A DNA stretch of 64,000 nt from UMGS1668 sp035447605 (lineage in GTDB: Bacteria > Bacillota > Clostridia > Oscillospirales > Ruminococcaceae). The notes below the pieces were generated by a model that was given only the letters and a program-made list of their open reading frames with translations, searched no databases and had not been told where the DNA came from. Numbering within the stretch: position 1 is the first letter of the stretch; each line of letters opens with the position of its first letter. Shown here piece after piece: positions 24,200 to 32,947 of this stretch. The stretch lies in NCBI GenBank assembly GCA_035447605.1, contig DAOTHJ010000007.1, forward strand, positions 1 through 64,000, given 5' to 3'. A program made the translations under genes and the position numbers.

Positions 24200-26206
24200 T
24201 TAGAGTTCCGGCTTCGTCTCCGGGGCCTCAGGCGGATCTTCCGCAGGGAGGTCCGTGACGGCCGGGCCGTTTTCCACGGAACCCGTCTCCGGCGCCTCTT
24301 CTTTCGGCTCGGAGAAGGGAAGGCTTCCTTCTGATTCGGGTGCTTCCTTGGCTTTCGGCTCTTCCGGTTTTGGATCCTCGGGCAGCGGTTCGCCGCTCAT
24401 AATGGCCTTGAAGACCTCGCCGCTGATCTTTTCCTTTTCCATCAGCAGGTTCGCGGTGATCTCAAGCTTTTCCCGGTGTTCCTCAAGGATGACTTTCGCC
24501 TGGTCATAGGCGTTGTCGATGAAGCTGCGGATCTCCGCGTCGATGTCGGAGGCGACTTCGTCGGAGTAGTGGCGGCCCTGTGAGAGGTCGCGGCCGAGGA
24601 AGATCTCATTCTCGTCGGAGCCGTAGACCATCGGGCCAAGCTTCTCGCTGAAGCCGTAGCGCATGACCATGTTCCGTGCGAGGGTGGTGGCGCGCTCAAT
24701 GTCGTTGGAGGCGCCGGTGGAGATGTCGCCGAAGACGATCTGTTCCGCGACACGGCCGCCGAGCAGGGTGCAGAGTTCCTCCTCCATGAAGCGGCGGGTG
24801 ATATAGTTGCGGTCCTCGGAGGGCAGGCTCATGGTGTAGCCGCCCGCGTAGCCGCGCGGAACAATGGAAATCTCGTGAACGGCGTCCTGCGTCGTGCAAA
24901 AATAAGTGACGACTGCGTGGCCCGCCTCGTGAAAAGCGGTAAGACGCTTATCTTTTTCACTGACCTTGTGGGAGCGCTTTTCAGGGCCGGCGACCACTTT
25001 GACAGTGGCCTCTTCGATCTCCGCCATGGTGATGGCTTTCTTTTTGCGGCGGGCGGCAAGGAGGGCGGCCTCGTTGGCGAGGTTCTCCAGGTCGGCGCCG
25101 GTAAAGCCCACGGTGGTTTTCGCAATGACGGCGAGATCCACGTCGGGCCCGATCGGTTTGTTGCGTGTGTGGATCTTCAGGATGGCTTCCCGTCCGATGA
25201 CATCCGGCAGACCGACGGTGACCTGACGGTCGAAACGGCCCGGGCGAAGCAGCGCCGGATCGAGAATATCCGCACGGTTGGTTGCGGCAATCACGATGAT
25301 GCCGGTGTTGGAGCCGAAGCCGTCCATCTCGACGAGCAGCTGGTTGAGCGTCTGCTCGCGCTCGTCGTGGCCGCCGCCAAGGCCTGCGCCTCTGTGTCGG
25401 CCAACGGCGTCGATCTCATCGATAAAGACGATGGACGGGGCGTTCTTCTTGGCCTGATCGAACAGGTCGCGGACACGCGAGGCGCCCACGCCCACGAACA
25501 TCTCGACAAAATCCGAGCCGGAAATCGAGAAGAAAGGCACGCCTGCCTCTCCCGCGACGGCTCTCGCCATCAGAGTTTTGCCGGTGCCGGGCTGGCCGAC
25601 CAGCAATACGCCTTTCGGGATTCGGGCGCCGAGGGTGTTAAACTGCTCCGGATTCTTCAGGAATTCGACGATCTCCTGAAGCTCCTCCTTCTCCTCGTCG
25701 CAGCCGGCGACATCGGCAAAGGTGGTCCGGCGGGATTCGTCGGTGACCTTATATTTGGCCTTGGCGAAGTTCATGACCTTGCCGCCGCCCGCCTGCCGCA
25801 TCATATAGATCCAAAACACGGCCATGGCGCCGACAAGCAATACCGTGGGCAGGATCGAGAACCACCAGGGCGTCTCGTCCACCGGCAGATAGTCCTGCTG
25901 CATTTGGGTGGCGGACCACTCCGGATGCCTCTCCTCGATGCTCCGGATGTCGTCGAGGAAGACGCTGACGTTCGGCACCGTGTAGGTGATGTCCTCGTCG
26001 GAGTCCGTCGGCTTCAGCGTCATTTCGCCGGTGCCGAGGTCGAGCGTATAGCTCTCGACGTTTCCGCTGTCGAAGTAGTTAAGTATTTCGTAGTATTTTA
26101 GGGTTGTGGTCTCGGGGGTTTTCATGTTGGAAAACAACACGGTCGCCAGAATGACGGCAAGCCCGATGGACGCGTAGGAAATAATGCCTCTCCACTTGTT
26201 GCTCAA
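24200..26206 (-). CDS. ftsH: ATP-dependent zinc metalloprotease FtsH
   Basis: The 668-residue membrane protease degrades misfolded and regulatory proteins. Two transmembrane segments lie at about 8-26 and 116-136. The AAA domain has Walker A GQPGTGKT (204-211), Walker B IVFIDEID (259-266) and SRH residues (LLRPGRFDRQ). The zinc site is HEAGH (426-430). The tail from about 610 is a P/E-rich low-complexity stretch. The start is TTG, with GGAG 8 bases upstream. It is the third gene of tilS-hpt-ftsH, the standard Firmicutes order, and ends in a strong terminator. Confidence 0.97.
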   Translation of the reverse strand: MSNKWRGIISYASIGLAVILATVLFSNMKTPETTTLKYYEILNYFDSGNVESYTLDLGTGEMTLKPTDSDEDITYTVPNVSVFLDDIRSIEERHPEWSATQMQQDYLPVDETPWWFSILPTVLLVGAMAVFWIYMMRQAGGGKVMNFAKAKYKVTDESRRTTFADVAGCDEEKEELQEIVEFLKNPEQFNTLGARIPKGVLLVGQPGTGKTLMARAVAGEAGVPFFSISGSDFVEMFVGVGASRVRDLFDQAKKNAPSIVFIDEIDAVGRHRGAGLGGGHDEREQTLNQLLVEMDGFGSNTGIIVIAATNRADILDPALLRPGRFDRQVTVGLPDVIGREAILKIHTRNKPIGPDVDLAVIAKTTVGFTGADLENLANEAALLAARRKKKAITMAEIEEATVKVVAGPEKRSHKVSEKDKRLTAFHEAGHAVVTYFCTTQDAVHEISIVPRGYAGGYTMSLPSEDRNYITRRFMEEELCTLLGGRVAEQIVFGDISTGASNDIERATTLARNMVMRYGFSEKLGPMVYGSDENEIFLGRDLSQGRHYSDEVASDIDAEIRSFIDNAYDQAKVILEEHREKLEITANLLMEKEKISGEVFKAIMSGEPLPEDPKPEEPKAKEAPESEGSLPFSEPKEEAPETGSVENGPAVTDLPAEDPPEAPETKPEL

Positions 26207-26224
26207 GGAATCAACTCCGATTAA

Positions 26225-26785
26225 TTATTTTTCTTTTTTTGTATAAACTTCCGGCTTCAGCACGCCGACGTAAGGCAGGTTGCGGTATCTCTGGTTGTAG
26301 TCCATGCCGTAGCCGACCACATACTTGTCCGGCACGACGAAGCAGCTGTAATCCGGCTTGATGTTCACCTGGCGGCGGTCCGGCTTGTCGAGCAGGGTGG
26401 CGACCCGGATGCTTTTCACGTTGCGCTGCCGAATGACGTTGGTCAGATAGGAAAGCGTGAGCCCGCTGTCGAGGATATCCTCCACGATCAGAACATCGTA
26501 GCCGGAGAGATCGTGGTCGAGGTCCTTGATGATTTTGACGACACCGCTGGTCTTGACACCCGAGCCGTAGCTGGAGACGGACATGAAGTCGATCGAAACC
26601 GGAATCGTGATGGCACGCAGCAGATCCGCCATAAAGATGACGGAGCCTTTAAGTACACCGACCATGATCAGGTTTTTGCCCTCATAGTCCGAGCTGATCT
26701 GACGGCCGAGTTTTTTAACCGCCTTGGCCAGCTCCTGCTCGGGAAGAAGAATCTCCTCGATATCGTCTTTCATGCACTCTTTCAT
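26225..26785 (-). CDS. hpt: Hypoxanthine phosphoribosyltransferase
   Basis: The 186-residue enzyme converts hypoxanthine or guanine plus PRPP to nucleotides. The PRPP-binding motif is LIVEDILDSGLTLSY; earlier GVLKGSVIFMADLLR and later VPDKYVVGYGMDYNQRYRNL are family segments. The ATG at 26785 is chosen because GGGGGATG precedes it; TTG at 26803 has no site and ATG at 26773 is possible. It lies between tilS and ftsH, 18 bases from the ftsH start. Confidence 0.95.
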   Translation of the reverse strand: MKECMKDDIEEILLPEQELAKAVKKLGRQISSDYEGKNLIMVGVLKGSVIFMADLLRAITIPVSIDFMSVSSYGSGVKTSGVVKIIKDLDHDLSGYDVLIVEDILDSGLTLSYLTNVIRQRNVKSIRVATLLDKPDRRQVNIKPDYSCFVVPDKYVVGYGMDYNQRYRNLPYVGVLKPEVYTKKEK

Positions 26786-26841
26786 TTCAACAACATCCCC
26801 CAATGTTTTTGTTTTTTCCGCGTTTATGACGCATATCCGCG

Positions 26842-28227
26842 TCAGCAGCGCGAGGTTTTTATGACTGCGACGGAACCGGTCTCCTCCGTGACCTTGGCGC
26901 GCCGGTCGGTGCCGAAGCCTTCGACCCAGAGAACGCCGTCGTCGTCCGCAATTACAGCGACGGTTTTGCGCAGATGAACCGGAACTTTCGCCTCATTAAA
27001 AAGTTTCTTCAGCGTCCTGTTGCAGCCGGTGAGATTGATCTGATCGCCCTCTTTCCGAGAACGAATAACTGCGACGCCATGAATTTTATCATAATCAAAT
27101 GCATTTTTCAAAACATATTGATGAAATTCGTGTGAATTTTTAAAGTGGAAGGCGTCCAAAATGTGGCATTCGGCAAATTTTCCCGGAAGAAGCTCCGAAA
27201 TTCCCTCCGAAAGCGGCGATTCCGCGATCGTCTCGGCGGGGCGCTTATCCTCCCGGCAGATGAGCCCGCCCTTTTGGACGAAGTAGGCGTCCTTCGCGAG
27301 CTCCAGCTTATAATCCTCTTTTCCGAAGCGGTCCGCGATCCAGGTGATGCGCTCGTAGTCGCAGGGGAAGCCGAAGCGCCGGAGCATTTTGGCGGCCGCG
27401 CGGGTTCTGAGCGCCGGCTCCGCGAGGGCCAGCGTCCCGCCGTCGAATCCGGTCGGGATCTCGGCGGTGTCGAGCAGTTCGTCGGAGAGGTCGTCAAGAA
27501 AATCCCGGTCCTGCCGGAGCTGTTCCGTCATACGGAGGAAAGCCCGCTCGAAGGAGGAGTTGACCTCCAGCAAGGCGGGAACGGCGCTGTGGCGGATGCG
27601 GTTTCTGGAATATTCATCCGTCAGGTTGGAACTGTCGGTGATGAAGGGAATGCCCTGATCCGCGCAGAATTCTTCGATCTGGTTCCGCGTCGTCTCGATC
27701 AGCGGCCGGATGATGTCGCCGCGCACCGGCGGGATTCCGCACAGGCCCGCAAGCCCGGTGCCCCGCGCCATATTGAAAAGAAACGTCTCGACGCAGTCCG
27801 AAAGGGTATGCGCGGTGGCGATTTTCGTACCCTTTCCCATGCGTTTGGCACAGTGCTCAAAATACTGGTAACGCAGCTCCCGGCCGGCCTCCTCCTCGCC
27901 GAGGCGGTGTTCCTCGGCATAGGCGTGGACGTTTGCGTTCATGACGTGCAGCTTTACGCCGTATTCCCGGCACATCGACCGCACGAAGCGCTCGTCCCGC
28001 AGGCTTTCGGGGCCGCGGAGATTGTGGTTGACATGGGCGGCTTCGAGCGTGAGGCCCCACTGCGTGGCCAGAAAACTCATCAGATGCAGCAGCACGGAGG
28101 AATCGCAGCCGCCGGAGATGCCGACCAGCACTTTTTCGCCAGGCTCCAGCATCCCGTATTTGGAGATAGTCTCTTTCATCCTGTCGAGGGTCAGTTTCGG
28201 GAATCTGGTACCGGGTTCAGGCTCCAT
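26842..28227 (-). CDS. tilS: tRNA(Ile)-lysidine synthase
   Basis: The 461-residue cytoplasmic enzyme puts lysine on C34 of tRNA-Ile(CAU), so that AUA is read correctly. The PP-loop VLVGISGGCDSSVLLHLM is near residue 30. The LNHNLRG-type loop is HVNHNLRGPESLRDERFV, and RNRIRHSAVPAL follows, a typical TilS segment. The C-terminal domain (KIHGVAVIRSRKEGDQINLT) is the tRNA-binding lysidine type. The ATG at 28227 follows AAAGGATGG; an open frame 207 bases further upstream is unsupported. It starts the tilS-hpt-ftsH group. Confidence 0.95.
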   Translation of the reverse strand: MEPEPGTRFPKLTLDRMKETISKYGMLEPGEKVLVGISGGCDSSVLLHLMSFLATQWGLTLEAAHVNHNLRGPESLRDERFVRSMCREYGVKLHVMNANVHAYAEEHRLGEEEAGRELRYQYFEHCAKRMGKGTKIATAHTLSDCVETFLFNMARGTGLAGLCGIPPVRGDIIRPLIETTRNQIEEFCADQGIPFITDSSNLTDEYSRNRIRHSAVPALLEVNSSFERAFLRMTEQLRQDRDFLDDLSDELLDTAEIPTGFDGGTLALAEPALRTRAAAKMLRRFGFPCDYERITWIADRFGKEDYKLELAKDAYFVQKGGLICREDKRPAETIAESPLSEGISELLPGKFAECHILDAFHFKNSHEFHQYVLKNAFDYDKIHGVAVIRSRKEGDQINLTGCNRTLKKLFNEAKVPVHLRKTVAVIADDDGVLWVEGFGTDRRAKVTEETGSVAVIKTSRC

Positions 28228-28467
28228 GCCATGCCATCCTTTCTTATCAAAAGTAGCGGTTATATGCTTCCGAAACGGAGGCATCCGTGCCCGTCCGCCG
28301 TGCGGCAAATTCCGAAATTCCCGGAACCCCCGTCTTTTGAAAGCCGGTGTTTCCGGAATCCCCGGAATTTCCAAAAAAAATCTGAGCGCCTCTATGTTAA
28401 AAACCTTGGTTTCCCGGCGGACACCCGAGAGCAAAGAAAAAGGATGCCCGAAAGTTTTCGCCGCCGC

Positions 28468-29832
28468 TTATCCGTTTTCGGATTTAAAAAGCTCCAGCGA
28501 ATAGAATCTCGTAAACTGTCCATCCCAGCGGAGTTTGACGGAGCCGGTTTCGCCGTGGCGGTTTTTCTCCACCATACATTCCGAAATATCCTCTTCCGGC
28601 GCGGGCTTGCCCTCCTGCGTGGCGTAGTAGGATTCCCGGTAAAGGAACATGACCACGTCCGCATCCTGCTCAATCGAGCCGGATTCACGCAGGTCGGAGA
28701 GCATCGGCCGGTGCTCGGCGCGGGATTCCGTTGCGCGCGAGAGCTGCGAAAGCACGAGGACCGGCACATTCAGCTCCTTGGCCATCAGTTTGAGGTTCCT
28801 CGTCATCTCGGAGACCTCCTGCACGCGGTTGTCCGATCTTTTTCCGGAGGACATCAATTGCAGGTAGTCGATGATGACAAGGTCGAGATCGCGCACCCGG
28901 CGGAGCCTCGCCTTGATCTCCGGCACCGTGGAGCCGGCCGTGTCGTCGATCAGAATCGGCGCCGCGGAGAGGATCTGTGCCGATTCCGCGAGGCGCATCC
29001 AGTCGCTCTGGCCGAGTTCTCCGGTGCGGAGCAGGCGGCTCTCGACCCGCGCTTCGGAGGAGAGGAGGCGCGACGTGATCTGTTCCTTCGACATTTCGAG
29101 GGAGAAGACGGCGACCTTCTTTTTCTGTTTGAGCGCGACGTTGGCGGCGATGTTGAGCGCGAAGCTCGTCTTGCCCATGCCGGGGCGCGCGGCCAGCAGA
29201 ATCAAATCCGTGCGGTTGAAGCCGTTGATGATGGCGTCGAGGGCGGCGTATCCGGTCCGGAGTCCGGCGTATTTATCCCGATCCGGTCCGGAGAGTTTCT
29301 GCAGCCGGTCGTAGGTTTCATAGATGGCGTCTTTTATTAAAACAAGACCCTTCGCCTCGCGTCCCTGCCGAATGTCATAGATGCTCTGTTCGGCGGAATC
29401 GAGCAGAACCTTGCCCTCGCAGCCGCTCTCCTTCGCCTCTCCGAGGATGTCCCCGGCCGTAGCGATCAGGCTGCGCAGCAGCTGTTTGTCGAGCAGGATG
29501 TCGGTGTAAGCGCCGAGATTCCGCACGGAGGGTACAATATCGGTCAGATGAGAAAAATAGACCTTCGCGTCCTGCTCGTTCTGAAAGACCTCGTCCTCCT
29601 TGGCTGCCTCAAGCAGCGTGATGAAGTCGACCGGCTCTCCGGAGGTAAACATCCGGATCATGATGGTGAAGATCGCGCGGTGCTGCGGCCGGTAGAAACT
29701 CTCCGGCTTCAGCTTGTCGATCAGCTCCGGCAGGCAGCTCGGCTCCACCAGAACGGCCCCGAGGACGCTTTGTTCCGCCTCGAGGCTGTAGGGCATTTCC
29801 ATCCCGAGGAGGTAGGAAGAATCCTTCTCCAT
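28468..29832 (-). CDS. dnaB: Replicative DNA helicase DnaB
   Basis: The 454-residue hexameric helicase unwinds DNA at the replication fork and interacts with primase. The N-terminal domain (SLEAEQSVLGAVLVEP) and linker lead to the RecA-like ATPase domain, with ARPGMGKTSFALNIA as Walker A and LVIIDYLQLM as Walker B. The ATG at 29832 follows GAGGTGAGC. It is part of a gdpP-rplI-dnaB group, a standard Firmicutes arrangement. Downstream, to tilS at 28227, about 240 bases contain an imperfect inverted repeat (about 28303-28373) but no gene. Confidence 0.97.
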   Translation of the reverse strand: MEKDSSYLLGMEMPYSLEAEQSVLGAVLVEPSCLPELIDKLKPESFYRPQHRAIFTIMIRMFTSGEPVDFITLLEAAKEDEVFQNEQDAKVYFSHLTDIVPSVRNLGAYTDILLDKQLLRSLIATAGDILGEAKESGCEGKVLLDSAEQSIYDIRQGREAKGLVLIKDAIYETYDRLQKLSGPDRDKYAGLRTGYAALDAIINGFNRTDLILLAARPGMGKTSFALNIAANVALKQKKKVAVFSLEMSKEQITSRLLSSEARVESRLLRTGELGQSDWMRLAESAQILSAAPILIDDTAGSTVPEIKARLRRVRDLDLVIIDYLQLMSSGKRSDNRVQEVSEMTRNLKLMAKELNVPVLVLSQLSRATESRAEHRPMLSDLRESGSIEQDADVVMFLYRESYYATQEGKPAPEEDISECMVEKNRHGETGSVKLRWDGQFTRFYSLELFKSENG

Positions 29833-29866
29833 AGAAGCTCACCTCAATCTCATTCAGATGGGAGTT

Positions 29867-30313
29867 TCAGCTTTCCACGACCAATACATAGACGCTGGCG
29901 CTGATGCCGTAGCCGAGCTTAACTTCGACCGTGTAGGTGCCGAACGCCTTGATGTCGCTGTCCAGTACGATTTTTCTGCGGTCGACTTCGACGCCGTACT
30001 GTTCTTTGAGCCCGGCGGCGACCTCCGCCGCGGTGACGGAGCCGAAAAGCTTTCCGCCGGCTCCGGCGCGTTCCACTCTGCGTACGGTTTTTTCGTTAAT
30101 CTGCGCGGCCATCTCCCGTGCCTTTTGCTTTTCGAGCTCGATCTTCCGTGCGGCGGCATCCTCTCTGGCCTTAAGTTCGGCCATGGCCTGCGGTGTCGCC
30201 TCGATGACCAGCTTCTTGGGAATCAGGTAGTTGCGGGCATACCCGTCGGATACGTTGGTCAGGTCCCCCTTTTTGCCGGAACCCTTGACGTCCTCGATAA
30301 AAATCACTTTCAT
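29867..30313 (-). CDS. rplI: 50S ribosomal protein L9
   Basis: The 148-residue protein binds 23S rRNA near the L1 stalk. The N-terminal domain begins MKVIFIEDVKGSGKKGDLTN and includes GYARNYLIPKKLVIEATP; a long connecting helix and the C-terminal domain (GGKLFGSVTAAEVAAGLKE) follow, with normal length. The gene lies between gdpP and dnaB in the typical order. The ATG at 30313 lies after AAAGGAGCGAG. Confidence 0.97.
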   Translation of the reverse strand: MKVIFIEDVKGSGKKGDLTNVSDGYARNYLIPKKLVIEATPQAMAELKAREDAAARKIELEKQKAREMAAQINEKTVRRVERAGAGGKLFGSVTAAEVAAGLKEQYGVEVDRRKIVLDSDIKAFGTYTVEVKLGYGISASVYVLVVES

Positions 30314-30468
30314 GGATACTCGCTCCTTTCAGAGAAAACTTCTTTTTGCTTGACTTCCCGCCTTGCTTCCGGCGGAATCGTTTTGCCGGGAAGAGGGCGG
30401 GCCGCTCCGGCGGCAATTTTTTTGCCGGAGAGAATGGGAACCGTTCAAAAAACGTCCCCCGGGAATGG

Positions 30469-32484
30469 CTATTCTTTTTGCGGCGCTCCGTCGGGAATGG
30501 CCGCGGCTTCGGCGGCCGCAGCATCCGTGTGGCCGGCGGCGTTGTCGTAATATTCGTCGATGGACTGGTAGAGTGCGGAGAGCGCCTCCTCCGGCAGGAT
30601 ATCTTTTATCTGCGCACCGGCCATGGTCAGATGCCCGCCGCCGCCCAGAGCCTCAAGGATGATCTGCACGTTCATCGCACCGAGCGAGCGCCCGGAGATC
30701 GAAGTTCCGCCGTCCATCGGGAACAGAACGAACGAGGCGTTGGCGCCTTCGATCGTCAATAATTCGTCGGCAGCCTGCGGGGCGACGAGAGAGACGTCCG
30801 GGTAAGGCTTTGAGATGGCGATCGCGCAGCCGCGGTAAAGTTCCGCGCTGGCCACCACCTCGGAACGCTCCCGGTATTCCTCGAGCGTGCCGGAGAACAG
30901 CAGCTTGACCGCCACAGGATCGGCGCCCTGCCGGCGGAGATAGGCGGCGGCCTCAAAGGATCTTGCCCCGGCCCGCACGGTAAAGCTTCTGGTATCGAGC
31001 ATGATACCGGCGAGCAGGGCCTCGGCCTCCGGCTTGGTGGGTCTGCACGAATCCGGGAAGTATTGAAGCAGCTCCGTCACCATCTCGCAGGCGGAGGAGG
31101 CATAAGGCTCATGATAAAAGATCACCGCATTGTCGATATGCCCGAGCATGCGGCGGTGATGGTCGATGACGACGACGTTCCGGCAGGCGGCATAGACCTC
31201 CGGAGATTCAAGAATATGCCGGACATGCGTATCCACGATGATCAGCAGCGTATCGGGGCCGATCTTGTCGAGCGCCTCCTCCGGCGGAATAAACAGGCCG
31301 AGGTCGCCGTTCTTTTCGTAGCGGTGTACGAGCGGCATCGCAAGACAGGTCTTGCGGTTGAGCACGATGCGCACCGGTTTGCCCATCAGGTTGACCGCGC
31401 CGGCCATACCGATTGCCGCGCCGACACAGTCGAGGTCGCCGAAGCGGTGCCCCATGACGAAGACGTTTTCGCTTGAATTAATCAGATCGGTCATGGCGGC
31501 CGCGACGATTCTGGTCTTGACCTTTGCGCGCTTTTCCACGCCCTTTGAGAAGCCGCCGTAGAACTCGTAGCCGGAGGGGTCGCGCACGGTGGCCTGGTCG
31601 CCGCCTCTTCCGAGGCACATCTCCAGGGCCTGCGACGAGGCGGCCTGCAGCTCCGGCAGCGTCGAATATCCGCGCCCGACGCCGATCGAGAGCGTCACGG
31701 GCAGCCCGTCGGAGGTGGTGATTGCCCGCGCCTTATCCAAAATGGTAAAGCGCTCCGCGATAAGCCCCGCAAGGTGTTGATCCTCCATCACGGCGAGGAA
31801 GCGGTTGCCGTCCGTTTTTTTAAACATAGAGAACGTCCCCGAAGCAAACTGCTCGAACATGCTCTCCACTTCGCCCATGATCCGGCTGCGCTCGCTCTCC
31901 TTGCAGTTGGCAAAGAGATCGTCGAGGTTATCCATCAGGATGGTGAGCACCACCGGGTGGGTATCTTTATATAGTTTTCCGATGCGCTTCTCTTCGGTGC
32001 GGTCGATAAAGTAATGGAAGATGAGCCCGGAGCTCTCGTCCCCGTTGCGGAAGACCTCATAGCTCCGTTCGCCGACCGCGGCCATGCGGCTGTCCAAAAA
32101 CGGGGAGTCCTCGGTCAGCACCGGGGAAAGGGTGCCGATATTCGTGCCGAAGAGCTCATTTTCACAGGGTACGTTTTTCTGAAAGTTCTGGTTGCACCAG
32201 AGGATGACGCCCTTGCCGTCCGTCACAAGCACCGGCAGCGGAAATGCCTCCAGCGCATTCCGTTCAGGTGCGGAGAGTTTTGCCGCGACCGATTCCAGAA
32301 AGAGGCGCACCTCCGCCCTGGAGCGGAGGACCCGGAGTGCGACAAAGGTACCGGCAATGATCGTGAGCACCGCCTCCACGGCAAAGACCGCCAGATTATA
32401 AAACGCCGTCACGATGGTGGAACTGCACGCCAGAATGAACAGCGTCAGCAGCGCGGGGCCCATGAAGCCAAGCTTATTTTTCAC
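30469..32484 (-). CDS. gdpP: Cyclic-di-AMP phosphodiesterase GdpP
   Basis: The 671-residue membrane protein hydrolyses c-di-AMP and so controls turgor and wall strength. Two N-terminal transmembrane segments precede a PAS-like region (LVTDGKGVILWCNQNFQ). A degenerate GGDEF domain follows (TLSIGVGRGYSTLPELQ, no GGDEF catalytic motif), then a DHH-DHHA1 domain with GHRFGDLDCVGAAIG, LIIVDTH and VVIDHHRR. The start is GTG at 32484, with AAAAGGGGG upstream. It has its own promoter and leads the gdpP-rplI-dnaB group. Confidence 0.96.
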   Translation of the reverse strand: MKNKLGFMGPALLTLFILACSSTIVTAFYNLAVFAVEAVLTIIAGTFVALRVLRSRAEVRLFLESVAAKLSAPERNALEAFPLPVLVTDGKGVILWCNQNFQKNVPCENELFGTNIGTLSPVLTEDSPFLDSRMAAVGERSYEVFRNGDESSGLIFHYFIDRTEEKRIGKLYKDTHPVVLTILMDNLDDLFANCKESERSRIMGEVESMFEQFASGTFSMFKKTDGNRFLAVMEDQHLAGLIAERFTILDKARAITTSDGLPVTLSIGVGRGYSTLPELQAASSQALEMCLGRGGDQATVRDPSGYEFYGGFSKGVEKRAKVKTRIVAAAMTDLINSSENVFVMGHRFGDLDCVGAAIGMAGAVNLMGKPVRIVLNRKTCLAMPLVHRYEKNGDLGLFIPPEEALDKIGPDTLLIIVDTHVRHILESPEVYAACRNVVVIDHHRRMLGHIDNAVIFYHEPYASSACEMVTELLQYFPDSCRPTKPEAEALLAGIMLDTRSFTVRAGARSFEAAAYLRRQGADPVAVKLLFSGTLEEYRERSEVVASAELYRGCAIAISKPYPDVSLVAPQAADELLTIEGANASFVLFPMDGGTSISGRSLGAMNVQIILEALGGGGHLTMAGAQIKDILPEEALSALYQSIDEYYDNAAGHTDAAAAEAAAIPDGAPQKE

Positions 32485-32527
32485 AATGCCGCCCCCTTTT
32501 CGGAAGATTTTGCTTGTATATTTAATT

Positions 32528-32556
32528 ATTATATCAGAAGGAAAAATCGATTACAA
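32528..32556 (-). promoter_or_regulatory. Sigma-A promoter of gdpP
   Basis: On the minus strand TTGTAA (32556-32551), a 17-base spacer and a perfect TATAAT (32533-32528) lie 44 bases before the GTG start of gdpP. Confidence 0.85.
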
Positions 32557-32900
32557 TAGGACGGACCCTTTTGGGAGAGGATAAATCCGCGCGCTTTCCC
32601 CAAAAGGAGGCCGATCCGGCTCCCAAAAAAAGCAAAACTGTTCCCTCAGGCAGACGCCTTTCTCCGCCGGAATTTTTCCCGGCAGGATCGCGCGGAGCCG
32701 TTTTGCCGTTCTGAAGGCCTTCGGGATCGCCTAAAAAGCAGCCGAAACATTCCCGAGCTCCTAAAAAGGCGTCCATGGGCCCGCCCCGCATTTTTATGTA
32801 TCCCCGGGCAGCCCGCCACGGAGTTCATTGGATAAAAAATGAGAATTCCTGCCGAACATTTCGCCTATGCAGCCGGCCGCGGAACATAAAATTTCGCCAT

Positions 32901-32937
32901 AAAAAAACAGGAAGCACTTGTCATGCTTCCCGTTTTT
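32901..32937 (-). terminator. RNase J terminator
   Basis: GGAAGCA (32910-32916) pairs with TGCTTCC (32924-32930) in an A/T-extended stem; on the minus strand seven T follow. It lies 10 bases past the RNase J stop at 32948. Confidence 0.85.
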
Positions 32938-32947
32938 ATGATCTTTG

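Larger units (their letters stand above)
32485..32947. other. 463-base region between gdpP and RNase J genes
   Basis: This holds the gdpP promoter (32528-32556) and the RNase J terminator (32901-32937). Between them an 85-codon minus-strand frame (32534-32791) has G/P-rich, low-quality content, and I do not accept it. I see nothing else that I can name. Confidence 0.6.

Noticed and set aside
23814..24203. Plus-strand frame of 129 codons between ImmA and ftsH
   Set aside because: It crosses two terminator copies and repeats the peptide GQKKNRAGG only because the terminator is duplicated in frame.
24875..26101. Plus-strand open frame opposite ftsH
   Set aside because: It is antisense to a certain gene and its sequence is H/D/A-rich with no motif.
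28240..28434. Extended N-terminus of TilS
   Set aside because: The frame is open, but a good ribosome site stands before the ATG at 28227 and the added residues do not fit the family; the DNA there has an imperfect inverted repeat.
27145..29340. Plus-strand frame of 731 codons across tilS and dnaB
   Set aside because: It runs antisense through two certain genes and their spacer. It has no start site and no family match.
32534..32791. Small minus-strand frame before gdpP
   Set aside because: It overlaps the gdpP promoter, is G/P/R-rich and has no ribosome site.
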